Shown piece after piece: positions 44,901 to 56,859 of a stretch of 64,000 nucleotides of DNA; the stretch's first letter is position 1, and the number at the start of each line of letters is the position of its first letter. The notes below the pieces were generated by a model. It saw only the letters and a list, made by a program, of their open reading frames with translations, was not told the DNA's origin and searched no databases. The translations under genes and the position numbers were made by a program. Origin of the DNA: Calonectria ilicicola (Eukaryota > Ascomycota > Sordariomycetes > Hypocreales > Nectriaceae); assembly GCA_020809705.1 (NCBI GenBank), contig CP085833.1, positions 1,302,001 to 1,366,000 of the forward strand. Reading direction: 5' to 3'.

Positions 44901-46534
44901 ACTCTCTGTCCGGCGAATTACTTCATGCATCTTGGGAATGCGTTGCCATGTTTGGACGAATGATAGAGATTGGAAAGCGCGATCTCATTGGGCATGGAAA
45001 ATTGGAACTAAATCCATTCAATAAAGGCGCAAGTTATCATGGCATTGACTTGTCAGCCCTCTGCGAAAACAAGCCGCGGATAGTCAGCAGGTGAGTGCAG
45101 CATCATGAATCAGGTTCAAACTAACAAATTTTCAGATTGCTCCGGGAAATAGTTCAATATCATGCCCAAGGCTTCATTCAACCATTTAGTGAACGCCACT
45201 TGTTTTCTGCTGATAAAATCCAAGACTGTTTCAGGTTTTTCCAAAAGGGCCAACACATTGGCAAAATCGTGGTTTCCATGGAAGACGTAAAGTCTTTGGA
45301 GATTGCGCCGCCAGTGCAAGCAGAAGTTTCTTTCAGAAAGGATTCTTCATACCTACTCGTGGGTGGCTTAGGAGGCCTCGGAAGAGTTGTTGCCAACTGG
45401 ATGGCCGAGCATGGAGCCGGTCACCTTATATTTCTCTCCCGCAGGGCCGCAACAAACCCAGATGATGAGGTCTTCTTTAATGAGCTCCGCAGTCACGATT
45501 GCCAAGTCACACTAATAAGAGGAAGTGTCACCGTCCTTGAAGATGTGAAGAGAGCTATCACTTCTACATCAAGTCCTGTCAGAGGTATCATCAACATGGC
45601 AATGGAGCTTCGTGACCAGAGCTTTTTAACCATGCCAATCGAGGATTGGAACGCTGTGGCAAGCTCCAAGATACTCGGAACGTGGAACTTGCATAATTCC
45701 TGTCAGAGTGAGAATGTCAACCTCGACTTTTTCCTCCTTTTCAGTTCCACCTCAGGCCTCATGGGACTTAAGGGCCAGGCAAACTATGCGGGGGCAAATG
45801 CGTTTTTGGACGCCTTCGTTCAGTATCGCAAAAGTCTAGGGTTGAAGGCTTCAGTACTCGATATTGGATACATTAAGGATCGTGGATATGTTGCGGAAAA
45901 TGACAAAGCGAGAGAACGCCTGTCATTGCCTGGAGTTTACGGCATCGAAACTAAGCAGCTTCTGGATGCCATTGGGGTCGCTATTGATCCAATGGCCCCA
46001 ACAATGCACTCAACGGCATTCTACGAGCCATCACAATTAGCCATTGGTATACGGAGCACTCTACCACTGTCGGACCCTTCCAATCACACAAATTGGAAAG
46101 AAGATCGACGATTAGCTTTTTATCACAATTTCTATGGAAGCACTAGCGATTCCTCGAACTCGTCTGAGAAGACAGCTGATGCAGCCAGTGCGTTGGCAGC
46201 TTTTATTAACTCAGCCATGACTGACCGCGCGTTGCTCAACTCTGCGGATGTGAACGTATTCATCGCGCGCCAAATTGGGCTCAAAATTCAGGCTCTTCTG
46301 CTTCGACCTGTGGAAGATGAGTCAGAGATTGATATCAACCGCTCACTACATGACAGTGGTTTGGACAGTCTATTAGCTATTGAGGTCAGATCATGGTGGA
46401 GAGAAACGTTCCAATCTGACGTGAGCGTGCTCGATATGTTGGGAATGGGTAGCTTACTTGCTCTTCGGGATCGTGCAGTTAAAAGTCTGAAGGAGAGATT
46501 TGGTGTCAGTGGTAATGGGGATGTTTCGAAATAG
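38958..46534 (+). CDS. Highly reducing type I iterative polyketide synthase (KS-AT-DH-MT-ER-KR-ACP)
   Basis: Cytosolic megasynthase of about 2,491 residues that builds a reduced, C-methylated polyketide chain from malonyl-CoA. Exons are 38958-38996, 39053-45090 and 45136-46534 (introns of 56 and 45 nt). Domains in order: KS (TACSAAL, Cys205; ECHGTGTQTGDP; NVGHGEGASG), AT (VVGHSSGE, Ser644), DH (RDHNIKGDIIFP, His961; VHPTQIDFFLQ), C-methyltransferase (VLEIGAGTGGTT, near 1381), ER (VNFKDVLCAMG; HSACGGVGLAA near 1896), KR (VGGLGGLGRVVANW near 2101; GQANYAGANAFLDAF) and ACP (HDSGLDSLLAIE, Ser2437). All catalytic residues I can check are present, so a fully active enzyme is expected. There is no thioesterase, reductase or NRPS module, so a separate release enzyme is needed. 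The nearest downstream genes are a Zn2Cys6 regulator and a set of small-molecule enzymes. The product cannot be predicted. Confidence 0.97.
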
Positions 46535-47308
46535 GCCTTGCTGAATGTCGCCACCTGTGTTATGCTGATAACTTTCCTCGGAGTGTGGCCAATATTGACA
46601 CAAGATGCCATTCGAGAACTGTCTTTCTTTGGTTAGTCTCAAAAGTGACCTCGGAGACCCAGAGTTCAACAGAGTGATACTAGTCTACCAGACACATGAT
46701 AGACAAAGTTGTCTACCTGTCAGTATCACACTGTTCTGCCTCCAATAAAAGAATAAAGCCGTTTCAACAATAATAATAAAGGAAGAATTTTGGATTCAAA
46801 CCCCACTATCTCTACTGACACACTGTACAACAGATTTTCTAAGCAGATACAACTCACGCTACTCGCTCTTAGTTACCAATTGGCCCTGCTCCATCATCTT
46901 TTAGCCAACAGCAGCAGTAGAGTAAAGTGCTAGTCTCTGTGGCATATCCTACCTTTGGCGGGTGTGCAACTAACTGGTACGGCAATGCGCAACAGCTCCA
47001 ATCAATTCACGCACCGTCTCGGGGCCAAAAACGGCCCCGAAAAACAAGAAGCGCGTCTCACATATCCTGCGCGTGCACTCCGAGAAGGATACAACCCATA
47101 GAGCATAATTAAGTTGCACGCCCACAGTTAAAACCGGCATGGATACCACCACTAAGTTAACTGCGGGCTTTTTAGCGCAGCAGCAACTAGCGTCAGCCGC
47201 CTACCGCCAACCGTGAAAAATAAAACCACCATTGGATTGCCTTCCTCCCCACACCCACACCTGTCAAAGCTGATCCGTCTCCTCCATTCAAAGTAAACGC
47301 TCTGTGCA
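46535..47308. other. Intergenic between PKS and regulator
   Basis: It holds the PKS 3' flank and the regulator promoter. No gene or repeat is recognised. Confidence 0.5.
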
Positions 47309-49731
47309 ATGTTACCGCGCCGCCGGAATAGCTCTCAATCGGTCAAGAGGCCGCGCCTGGGCGAGCGCATCATGCTCGCTTGCAGCTGGTGCAAACAGAA
47401 GAAGCTCAAGGAATGAAATGAACCCCTCCAAACGCCAATTGCGCACGCATCGCTCGCTTGTCGCTAATACCACGGCAGTGCGATGGCCAAACCCCAAAAT
47501 GCCAAAACTGCATACGAAGCAGTCGTGGTACGTCTTCCTTGGTTGCATTTTCCCCATGAATGATGGAAGAACAGCCCTAAAGGCGATGAAGCAGAATGTC
47601 TCGTTGAGGACCCAGCAACTGGCTTGCATCGACCCCGGGATTACATGCAGTCCCTGGAAGCTAGAGTCGCATATCTGGAAGGTCTTTTGCAGCAAACAAG
47701 GCCCGATGTTGCTCTGGACCACTTGATGGATCCTGAAAGCCGCGCCGCAGCCCAAGCTGAAGCACAGTCGAGTTCCGCGCCCGGTCAAGGCGCCAGAAAT
47801 CAGGGACCGACGGGTACTAATGCTCAAGATGATAATCAAGCAGTTCCATCAATTGATGTCGAGGACCCCGCTGATCAACTTTCTGCCGATGTGGCGCTGC
47901 TTTGCCTGAGCGCAGCCGGCAAGGAGCCTCACTATTTTGGGCCCTCATCAGCCGTCTCCTTCTCGCGCATTGTCAGCGCAGCCATGAAATTGCCCAGGAA
48001 GGTCGGCGGCTCTCAAAATAGTGCACTTATGGCAGAGAACACCGGGTTTTCTTCTGCTCAACTCTTCCCAATTAGCTTCCCCTCGGCCGCCCTTGGGTCC
48101 ACTCTCTCCCGAGCTTTCTTCAACAACATTCATCCTCAGTACCCATTCCTCCATCGCCCAACGTTCCAATTCTGGGAAGATACTTGCATCAAGGCAGATG
48201 CGGCTGGTAATATTTATGCCGCCGGAGATTTGGCTTTATTTTTTGTCTGGATGGTAAAACTACAAAATACTCACCCGCGTCATCTCAATTCTTGCTGACA
48301 ATCTCGCTAGGTATACGCGATCGCATCACTCGCACTTGGGCCCGCCCACTATGACACGGCAGAGTCATATTATTACATGGCACTAGAACACCAGCCATCT
48401 ATTCTAGAATTAGATAGCATTGAGTCCATCCAGAGCCTATTGTGCTGCGCAGTGTACTCCATCAGATCGCCTGCAGGAGGTAGTCTCTGGTACGCCAACA
48501 ATCGATGCATACTTTGTCACTCAGATACTAATCGCCAAATAGGAGAATATCCGGTGTCGCTCTCCGATATTGTGTTGAACTGGGCTATCACAGAAGTGTT
48601 AACAAATACCGCAAACAGACAAATCCTCTTGTCGCAGAAATGTCAAAGAGGTGTTTCTGGGTGGCTTACGACATTGATCGAGTAGCTTCATTTGTTTTGG
48701 GTCGACCCGTGGGGATTCCGGATGATTGCATTGATGCCGAGGTTAGCAACAATTATTCCGTCGCGAAAACTCAACTAACACTTCTCCAGCTCCCTCTGGA
48801 CATTGATGATGAGAACATCAACACTCTGGGCTTCCTGCAAGATCCCCGATCATCTAATAATGAGCCCCCAACGAAAATGACTGGCGCCATTCATGTCATA
48901 AAATTACGACGGTTATGGTCCAAGATTGGCAACAATATTTACCCAACAATCACCAAATCCTTGATGAGTCAGGATGTCGCTCGTAAGCCATTAATTGAGA
49001 AATTAGCTCAAGAATTGGAAGAATGGCACAGCAACATCCCCATGCCCCCGGATGCTACCGATTCGGATCCTCTCTCAGTATTTGCTTCTCGAGAATGGTT
49101 TCGACTTGCCTATGACCACTCGATTTTGATCCTCTACCGTTATTGGATAACTCATACACCACCTCCTGGGGAGGAGCAGTCTGTGGAACAGGCGCTGGAA
49201 ATCTGCTTCCACAGAGCCAGGGACGTGTGTGTTTCATACAGAAGATTATTCCAAAGCCAGTCCATACAATTTACTTGGGGTTCCTTGCATATCCTTTTTC
49301 TTGCAGGACTGACTTATTTATATTGCATCTGGAAATCAGCAAAAATTCGGCAAATCGCAAGGAAGATGGATGTCATCAATACTTGCATAGCTTGCAACAC
49401 GGCACTTGTCATTATCGCTGAGAGATGGAGCAACGCCACTGCATATCGTGACATTTTTGAATTGTTGTCAGAAAGAACCATCAGTTTAATCTGCGGAGAT
49501 GAAGTCAAGGCACCGCAGGGCGACTTTTCGGCCATGCCAGCTTTGGGACAGGATGCAGTCAATGTTGAGCCTCCGCCCGTGGAGGACTGGATCGTTGGGC
49601 TCGGGAATGATGGGATGCCTATGGACTCAGAGTGGCTGGTTCAAGAGTTACTACAAGGCATGAGGGGCGTACAATCCAGTGATCCTGCAGGGTTTGGCGT
49701 TGAGCAACAGCCTCAGATGGATCTACAATAG
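47309..49731 (+). CDS. Zn(II)2Cys6 transcription factor with non-canonical first donor
   Basis: A 709-residue nuclear regulator, probably of the adjacent metabolic genes. Exons are 47309-47410, 47479-47527, 47595-48253, 48311-48489, 48543-48741 and 48790-49731. Joined, they give a perfect cluster with Cys at 25, 28, 35, 42, 45 and 52 (ACSWCKQKKLKCDGQTPKC, then CIRSSREC), a coiled linker (YMQSLEARVAYLEGLLQ) and the fungal TF domain (FFNNIHPQYPFLHRPTFQFW; MSKRCFWVAYDIDR; GRPVGIPDDCIDAELPLDIDDE). Intron 1 begins GA (AAG|GAATGA) instead of GT, although its end (CTAATAC, then GGCAG) is normal. If it is unspliced, translation stops one codon later. The last intron (48742-48789) is a multiple of three without a stop and could be retained. 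The other introns are standard GT-AG. Confidence 0.85.
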
Positions 49732-50197
49732 AATTCATCATTACATTGAGAGCATAAATTATCGCAATCGCTTGGCAGCAGTGAAATAACAAAAGGTGAT
49801 AGATCTCTAATCAATCGCGCTCTCAAGCCAGCGGTTACCGTAAAATGCCCCAAGACTCGGCTTTGACCTCCAAGATAATGGCGATCGCTGTTGGTACAAG
49901 GCAATTCGACGCGTGACGACTTCGCGGGGGCATCCGACGCGATGGTGGATACCTAGACGGCCCGGGTATACATAGTGAACGCGCTCCCTGTAACCAGTAG
50001 CGGGGGAATCCGAAGGTGCCACTGAGGCTACCCTACATGTTGCGATTACGTGACCCTTTTCCGTCGGAAAATGAGGAGGCGAGAATGCAATCAGACGCTG
50101 CATATTAAGACTGATTGAATCTAATCACAATTATTGCAGGAAGAGAAAATCAAGTTTCACTTCAGACAGCAGATAAAAAAGAAAAAGAAACGACAAA
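49732..50197. other. Intergenic, aldolase promoter
   Basis: The stretch lies between the tandem regulator and aldolase genes. No recognisable element beyond generic promoter DNA. Confidence 0.45.
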
Positions 50198-51120
50198 ATG
50201 GCGCCAACAGCAACAACAACTCAACAATCTCCAGCCCCCGCTTCTGCCCTTGATTCCGGCACAGGCAAAGATGGAAAAGTGAAGAGGCTACATAAAATTC
50301 CTCAATACGAGACAAAGGAGGAAGAACGAAGATGGCAGCTCGAACAGATGGCCGGCGCATTTCGTGTATTTGCAAAGCTAGGGTTTGCAGACGGTGGCAG
50401 CGGCCACATCAGCCTCCGAGGTATGCTTTACCACGGTCTCGGGTCGATCTAGACCCATGCTAACAGCCCATCCTAGACCCTGTCCAGCCTGACACCTTCT
50501 GGATCAACCCCTACGGTGTCCACTTTGGGCTCTTGAACGTCTCTGACATGGTCCATATCGACGAGAATGGAGCTCGCATTGGTGGCGCTGACCTGCCTGT
50601 CAACACGGCCGGCTTCATCATCCATGCCGCTATCCACAAGCGCCGGCCCGACATCAACGCTGCCTGCCATTTGCACAGTCCCTATGGGCGGGCCTGGTCG
50701 ACGTTTGGCAAGCCAATTGAGATGCTGAACCAGGATAGTTGCATGTTCTACGATGATCTCGCCGTCTATGCCAATTTTGGAGGTGTTGTCCTAGCCAAAG
50801 AGGAAGGTGGGCGCCTTGCTGATGCTCTTGGCCCAACCAAGAAGAACATAATCTTGCAGAATCACGGTCTCCTGACTGCTGGAGGAACTATTGGAGAGGC
50901 TGCTGGCTTCTTCATTGCGCTCGAGCGTGCTTGCCAAGCTCAGCTGCTCGTCGAGTCGGCAATGGCACCAAATGGATCAAGTCTCAAGAAGACCTTTGTT
51001 AGTGACGAGGAGGCAGCATATACTAAGAGAGGTACTGGAACCCCGGAGGTCATGTACATGCAGTTTGAGCCAGAGTATCGCCAGATTCTTAAGATCACTG
51101 GTGGTGACTTTTTAGAGTAG
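50198..51120 (+). CDS. Class II aldolase/adducin-family protein
   Basis: A 288-residue, zinc-dependent enzyme type that cleaves or isomerises sugar-derived phosphates and hydroxy-acids; the fungal branch is largely uncharacterised. Exons are 50198-50420 and 50477-51120 (GT-AG, 56 nt). The adducin-type fold starts at LEQMAGAFRVFAKLGF and the DGGSGHISLR motif follows. The metal-binding pair sits in ACHLHSPYGRAW, and a third His is in IILQNHGLLTAGGT. The N-terminal 30 residues are low-complexity (TATTTQQ). It is convergent with the racemase-type gene, 109 bp apart, within a run of small-molecule enzymes. The substrate is unknown. Confidence 0.92.
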
Positions 51121-51229
51121 CGAGATTGTATGCAGTCGATTTTGCAAAAATCAGCGAGCGTTGAGATATAATGATATCGAAATTTAATCGGAGATACCAA
51201 GTAAATCATCCAAATATTATATTTCATGT

Positions 51230-52085
51230 CTATTTCTTCCAAGATCCAGGATTTGCTCTGAGAAGCCCAGAGTAGAACCAATTTCCCATTGTATATACGT
51301 CATAAACCGGCAAGTTTATTGCTTCCTGGATAGCATCACCATAAGGTGGCATATTGGTGCATTCCAGAACCATTATTCTTACTTCGGGATGAGTGGAAAC
51401 GAACTCCTTTGCTGTTTCCACGAGCTCTTTTTCAAGCCTTGCTGCATCGTATGGCTCTCCTCGAGCACAAATGCCCCGGAGATGACTGTCATCAGGAAGC
51501 CCCCAGATTCTCACCCCCTTAGGGTTTATTCCAAGTTCCGCTAGATGAGCATTCCCGAGTCTTTTGCTGTCATAGGTAAATATACCAACAGCTTTATCGG
51601 CTGGGAGCAGTGCGCGAAGGGATGGAACTTGAACCAAGGCGGAGGTTGCAATGGGGACAGGCAAACGTGATGCAAGCCTACGATGTTTTAGCGAAGTTGA
51701 AGCATTATGGTTGATTATGCATAGTAAAGTACCTTCGCTGAGCCATGGCGAGGAAGCCGCAACTGGTAATAATGCCAATGGCGCCCCTCTCTGCAAGTTT
51801 TAATCCAGCAGCCACGAAACGTTCAATGAATTCATCGTCGTAAGCACCGCCTGTAACAAGTTGTGACTCGGACGTTCCTGTAACCTTTTCACGGATGAGA
51901 GGAAAATCCCATGTTTTCTCATTGAAGGGATCTCCAGGTGGCCTGAAAATGTCCACTTCCACGGCAAGAAATCCTAAGGGTGGAGTTTGATTGGTCATGG
52001 CTTTGATGATTGCTGAGGATGCAATTGACTTCTCATTCAATTTGAAACGATTAATTCCTATGATCTTTTGGTTCATTTGGTACAT
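51230..52085 (-). CDS. Asp/Glu/hydantoin racemase-superfamily enzyme
   Basis: A 266-residue, cofactor-independent racemase or isomerase. Exons are 52085-51733 and 51677-51230 (GT-AG, 55 nt). The two catalytic cysteines expected for the superfamily are both present: Cys109 in IITSCGFLA and Cys224 in MVLECTNMPPYG. Other landmarks are the N-terminal PLGFLAVEVDIFRPPGD and ALLPADKAVGIFTYDS. Members include Asp/Glu racemases, hydantoin racemases and maleate isomerases; sequence alone does not choose between them. It is transcribed divergently from the D-2-hydroxyacid dehydrogenase across 445 bp, which suggests shared control. Confidence 0.88.
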
Positions 52086-52530
52086 CTGAAGTTTTTTTAT
52101 GCCTTACATCATCATTGGCTCCATGACTGGAGGATTTGCTGAGGGGTCTGATTGCGCCTTTCCGGCGTTGAAGCACCCATTACGCGGAGCTCGATCACTG
52201 CGGGGCGCATCTGGCGAATCACGGGGGAAGCCGACCACGTCAAGTTGTAGCGCTTCATTATCGTGGCCCCGGAGGAATCCGCGCTGCAATTTGTGGAGAC
52301 GCTGGAGCAGCAACCCTGAGAGCGCTGTCAATTGCCAAACTGCCCTGGTTGCTGTTTGGGCGGGCGGCAGCATATCCATTCCCGGAGGCTAAAGAGAAGC
52401 GCGAGCTGCAATCAGCCAGATCCTGCGATAAACAAATAAGGCTGATATCGCATACAACTTACTCATCCATCATTTCCGCCTCTTATCCCAGCGACTTAGA
52501 CCAATCTTTTTTATACCAAAAATCATAATC
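52086..52530. promoter_or_regulatory. Divergent promoter, racemase-type gene and dehydrogenase
   Basis: 445 bp between the two ATGs, with transcription leaving in both directions. I could not pick out a convincing CGG-type Zn2Cys6 site by eye. Confidence 0.5.
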
Positions 52531-53644
52531 ATGTCTCCTAGTCGTGTGGAGGCTAACGGCGCCGCCAAAAAGCCCCATGTGGTGTGTCTCGGCGCGCCAA
52601 AATTCGCCGGGGCCGATTACTTGGAGGAGTTTGGCAACCGGTTTGACTTTGAGGTGCTAGATGCCTCGAACCGAGCCGAGACCCAAGAAAAGCTGCCCAA
52701 GCTCATTGAGCAAGGCGGTCCCATTGATGCATTCATCATTCGCATGGGCACACCTCCATATGAGCCCTTTGATGAGGACCTTCTAAAGGCTCTTGCACCA
52801 AAATGCCAAATCATTACTTCTGCCTCTGCAGGATACAACGAGTTTGACGTTGAGTGGATGTCACAGAGCGGCATCATTTTCTGCAATTCAGTGGACGCTG
52901 TGGCTGAGGCGACAGCCGACATGGCCATTTTCCTCACGCTAGGTGTGCTAAGGAACGCTTTTACCGCTGAGCGTGTCGCCAGATCTGGCAAATGGAGAGG
53001 GCCACCTGGCGTGCTTTCTCCCGCCCGTGACCCTGCAGGCCTAACACTGGGCATCGTCGGAATGGGCGCCATCGGAAAGGTTGGTCAATGAATTAATTCG
53101 ACTCAAAAAAAATCATCACTGACTTATCATGAAAATGTAGTATCTTGCAAAGAAAGCGGCTGCCTTCAACATGAAGATTGCCTACCACAACCGCAACCAA
53201 CTCCCCAAAGAGGAGGAGGAGACCTACGGTGCCACTTACTGCTCTTCCCTCAAGGAGCTTCTCTCCACAGCCGATGTTGTATCATTAAACTGCCCTCTTA
53301 ACGCCAACACCACCAACCTTATCAGCACTGAAGAATTCGCTGCGATGAAGGATGGCGCGTTCCTCGTCAACACTGCCCGAGGAGGCGTGATTGACGAGGC
53401 TGCGTTCAAGGTGGCACTCCAGTCCGGAAAGGTGGCGCGCGCCGGTCTCGATGTTTTATGCAACGAGCCCAACGTGGACCCCTGGTTCTTTGAACAAGAG
53501 AATGTTATTGTGCAGCCCCATCTGGGCGGCCTCACAGATGTAGCTTTCCAGAAGGCTGAGCGCGAATGCTTCGAGAATATTCGCAGTTATTTTGTTAATG
53601 GAAAAGCAAACAGCCCAGTAAATTTGGACAAGATCAAGAAATAA
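52531..53644 (+). CDS. D-isomer-specific 2-hydroxyacid dehydrogenase
   Basis: A 350-residue, NAD(P)H-dependent enzyme interconverting 2-oxoacids and D-2-hydroxyacids (glyoxylate/hydroxypyruvate-reductase type). Exons are 52531-53079 and 53141-53644 (GT-AG, 61 nt). The Rossmann motif GIVGMGAIG lies near residue 174. The substrate-binding segment DVVSLNCPLNANT follows. The catalytic trio is Arg263 (VNTARGGVID), Glu292 (LCNEP) and His310 (VQPHLGG). No targeting signal is seen, so it is probably cytosolic. The context (racemase-type enzyme, aldolase, sugar porter, FAD oxidase) suggests it reduces or oxidises an intermediate of a short catabolic route. Confidence 0.95.
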
Positions 53645-54473
53645 ATAAATATACACAGCGAAATATGATTTAGAATTTGTGGTTTCATATCACCCAATCA
53701 TGTTTCATTTCGGAACAATGTATGTTAGTTCATCCATGAAACAAACAAGAAATCGACCTACTAGCGCTTGCGTATTTCCCCTGTACTTAACACTGTAGGT
53801 GTGATAACTCTTGTCACATTGCACACTCGCGCGTTAGTTTTCCAACAATCTTCATATCAACATGTGACATTAAGTCAAGGCGATATGGAGGCACTATAAT
53901 TGCAGTGCAGGTCGTGAAAAGGAAGGGGACGTCAACTTCTTAATCAGGCTTAAGTACTCTCGTTGAGCTAAAATTGCAGTGCAGGCTACGAGGAAAGGGA
54001 CATAAGTTTCTTAATTAGGCTTGAGTACTCTCGTTGAGCTAAACTTGCGATGCAATCTGTCGGCAGATAGTTTTTTCATCTGCCCACCCCAAATCTACTA
54101 ATAGGGCAATGCTACCAATCGGAAACCCGGCTAATCTGTGGAGACTACAAGACTCTTTTTATGTACTGGAACAAGACTTAAATCCAAACGAGGTTATTCG
54201 TTCTAGTAGGACAGTTAGCATATGAAGCCTGGGCTTTCTGGTCGTCACTATGTAATTGAATATGGATCGATTAAGTTATTTATTCAACTGGATACAACTA
54301 TGTACTAACTTTAGAACTGCTCATACGCTAGGTAGAATTATTGGAGCGAATTGGAACTTGGTAAAACCCTAAGCCTGATCGGAGGGCTTGGACTTAGTCT
54401 CTAGATCTTTTGGGCCTATGCTACCTCTACTGCTGTGTTAGCATTAAGCAAGAATTAGAATAGGATTCTGTAC
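53645..54473. other. Intergenic with imperfect tandem repeat
   Basis: The stretch runs from the dehydrogenase stop to the MFS stop (convergent genes). It contains the tandem repeat listed at 53898-54056. Otherwise it is featureless. Confidence 0.55.
53898..54056 (+). repeat. Two-and-a-bit copy tandem repeat, period about 73 bp
   Basis: Copy 1 (53898-53971) and copy 2 (53972-54042) both start AATTGCAGTGCAGG and end GTACTCTCGTTGAGCTAA. A partial third start (AACTTGCGATGCAA) follows. Most differences between copies are C/T or G/A transitions, with a short indel. Confidence 0.7.
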
Positions 54474-56165
54474 TTACTCTTCGTCAAATCCGTGAGCAGT
54501 GATAGTAGCAAGCTGGGCTCTCTTGGCTTTGCTGCGAATTTCCCACCATGGGCCTTCGAAAAGGGCATCAAAGTGTTCGACAGGTAACCCTGCGGTTTCA
54601 GGAACGGCCAGGAACACATAAATGAGGGAAAGAAAGCACCAAGCTGCAAAGAAAATGAAAGCGCCCCAGTTGTTCATGGACGACAGAATACTTGGGGTGG
54701 CCCTGTTGAGCCCAAAGTAGAACAGCCAATGCCACGCCTGCGACAGAGCCGAACCAAAGGATCGGATGCTGTTGGGCCACAGTTCAGCACCAAACACATA
54801 TGGTAAAACAAGAAGACCTATTGACTCAATGTTAGTCATAAAACACTACAACCAGAATTTCTATCACTCTTCAACGACATACCAATTGCATAACCGAAGC
54901 CATGGATAAAGATAGCCGCAATGGCACCTTCCGATGATCCTGGAGCAACTGGTCCCTCCTGCCTCGCCTTGAGGTATGCACCGATGTAGGTATCCGAGAT
55001 CATCTGGATCGTAATACCGATGAAAAGACTCTTGCGCCGTCCAAGAGCATCAATGAAGAAGAATGATGCAATCAAGGTGTAAAAGAATTTGGACATGGAA
55101 TACATGCTGGATAAGAAAAGAGATCGTCCATGCTTGCCATTTACACCAATAAGAGTCAAAATAGGAACCAGGTAGCTCGTGACGGAGTTTGCGCCAGACA
55201 GCTGGGCCAAAGCGTAAGAAATGAAAGATTGTTGAAGTCGTCGCAGGTTAGATGGGACCAAGAAGGTTTCTTTCAGCAGAGGCTTGATTCCTCCGTTTGC
55301 ACCGAATTTAGAGTGTTCCGCCTCAATCTGCGATCGAATATCCGCAAGTTCACTAGCCACGCGAGGATGGTCCTTGGGCAGGCCGCGCAGCTTAACTAGG
55401 GTTTCTTCGGCCTCCGCTTCCCGGCCAGCCAGCATCAGCCACCTAGGAGACTCGGATATGAAAAAGCTAGCAAAAATCGCGAGGGCGCATGCAATTGTAG
55501 GCACAAAAAACACGACCTGGTATTGAAGGTGAGTGGCAGGAAGATGGAGGTAGCACGCATACACGGTGAGCGTGCTGACGGTCAGACTCAGCAGCATGAC
55601 AACGCTAAACCAAACAGTCAGAAGGCCACGAATCTCAGTGGGTGCGACTTCTACAATTGACATGGGTCCAGTAACTGTCAGTGGCCCGAGGCCAAGCCCA
55701 GATACAAATCGAGCAGTGTAAAGAGCACCGATGTTTCCATACGAGAAGGTGGCGATGAGTTGACCAATTATCCAGATGGTAAAGTACAGGCGGAGCGACC
55801 ATAGACGTCCAATCCTGTCATTGATGAAGAATGAAAGACCGGCACCAACACCAGCGGTGAGATAGACGAAGGAGATGAAATTGGTTCCCTTCGAGGTTGT
55901 CGCGGAGGCGATGTTGAAAGCTTTGGAGAATCCCGGCAGAGAGGGGACAACTGAGCTGGAACCTTGATCCCATGCTGAGAATAAAAGTTAGTTGAGATAT
56001 CTTGAAAAAATGGACATGTTGCTTACTGATGCACAAGCCTGACAAGGCATATACGGCTGCAGTGCAGAGTAGCGTGGGATTAAAAATAACCTCTCGAGGT
56101 GACTCGCGGATCGACCTCGCATACTTTGCCAGCGTCGAATCGCGAAACATGTTGCCAAACACCAT
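54474..56165 (-). CDS. MFS sugar-porter family transporter
   Basis: A 524-residue, 12-helix plasma-membrane permease for a sugar, quinate-like or related polyol/acid. Exons are 56165-56027, 55974-54883 and 54817-54474 (GT-AG introns of 52 and 65 nt). Sugar-porter hallmarks in order are ITWDQGSSSVVPSLPGF after helix 1, NDRIGRLWSLR (the D/N-R-x-G-R-R loop), VSGLGLGPLTVTGPMSIVEV with PTEIRG, SESPRWLMLAGR at the end of helix 6, IDALGRRKSLF and VPETAGLPVEHFDALF at the C-terminus. It is divergent from the FAD oxidase gene, and the pair probably shares a promoter. It would import the substrate for the neighbouring enzymes, though this is inference. Confidence 0.93.
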
Positions 56166-56859
56166 GATGAATCGCGTCCAATAGTCGAATTGTGTTTTTT
56201 CCCACCACTGAAACCAACTGATGGCTCTCGAGAGGAATGGAGAGGCTGGTGGTGATGCGACCTAAGAGACCTGGATCCAGGGTTGTTGTCTCTTTAAACA
56301 AAGATGGATGCCAAGACGCGTTGCATTCCCGAGTCAAAGCTCCAGGCCTGCTTCATCGTCATTGGATCCGACTCGCAAGACTCTAGTCCAACGTCGCGTG
56401 ATTATGGATCCCAACGAACCCGTTATCTGGGGAAAAGACTCATTTGTTATCTGCCCCGCATTGGGTTTCTGGTTGGCGGGTGGCTATTCTCCACAAGGTC
56501 ATAGTGTTGACTGGATTCCTCCGAGTGTGACCCATGAACAGCGTGGGTCCTCACCGACGGGCGTTCGGTGGAATCCGAGTGCTAATGCTGATTAGCGCCG
56601 ACCTTGGGACGCTCTAGATCCGGGGTGCTGGGCTCTGCTACGGGGCTTTTCTTGATTAGATAGCGTTACGTATTGGTGCTCTGGACCGAGGCTGATTGTA
56701 TCGGCCTTTACCGACTCGACATCGTCCTATTGTCTCATTACCATTGCTGTCAATACAGTCGCTACTTGTCCCTTCAAAATCTGTAATGCTACCGCTTTTA
56801 CGCCAAGAGCAGACATCAATCTACCTATACCCAATTGACGCTAAACCTTCCACGCCACC
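56166..56859. promoter_or_regulatory. Divergent promoter, MFS transporter and FAD oxidase
   Basis: 694 bp between the two start codons. No other gene fits here; open frames at 56304-56595 have no domain. A G/C-richer block around 56390-56560 contains several CGG/CCG triplets, but no clear spaced pair was identified. Confidence 0.5.
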
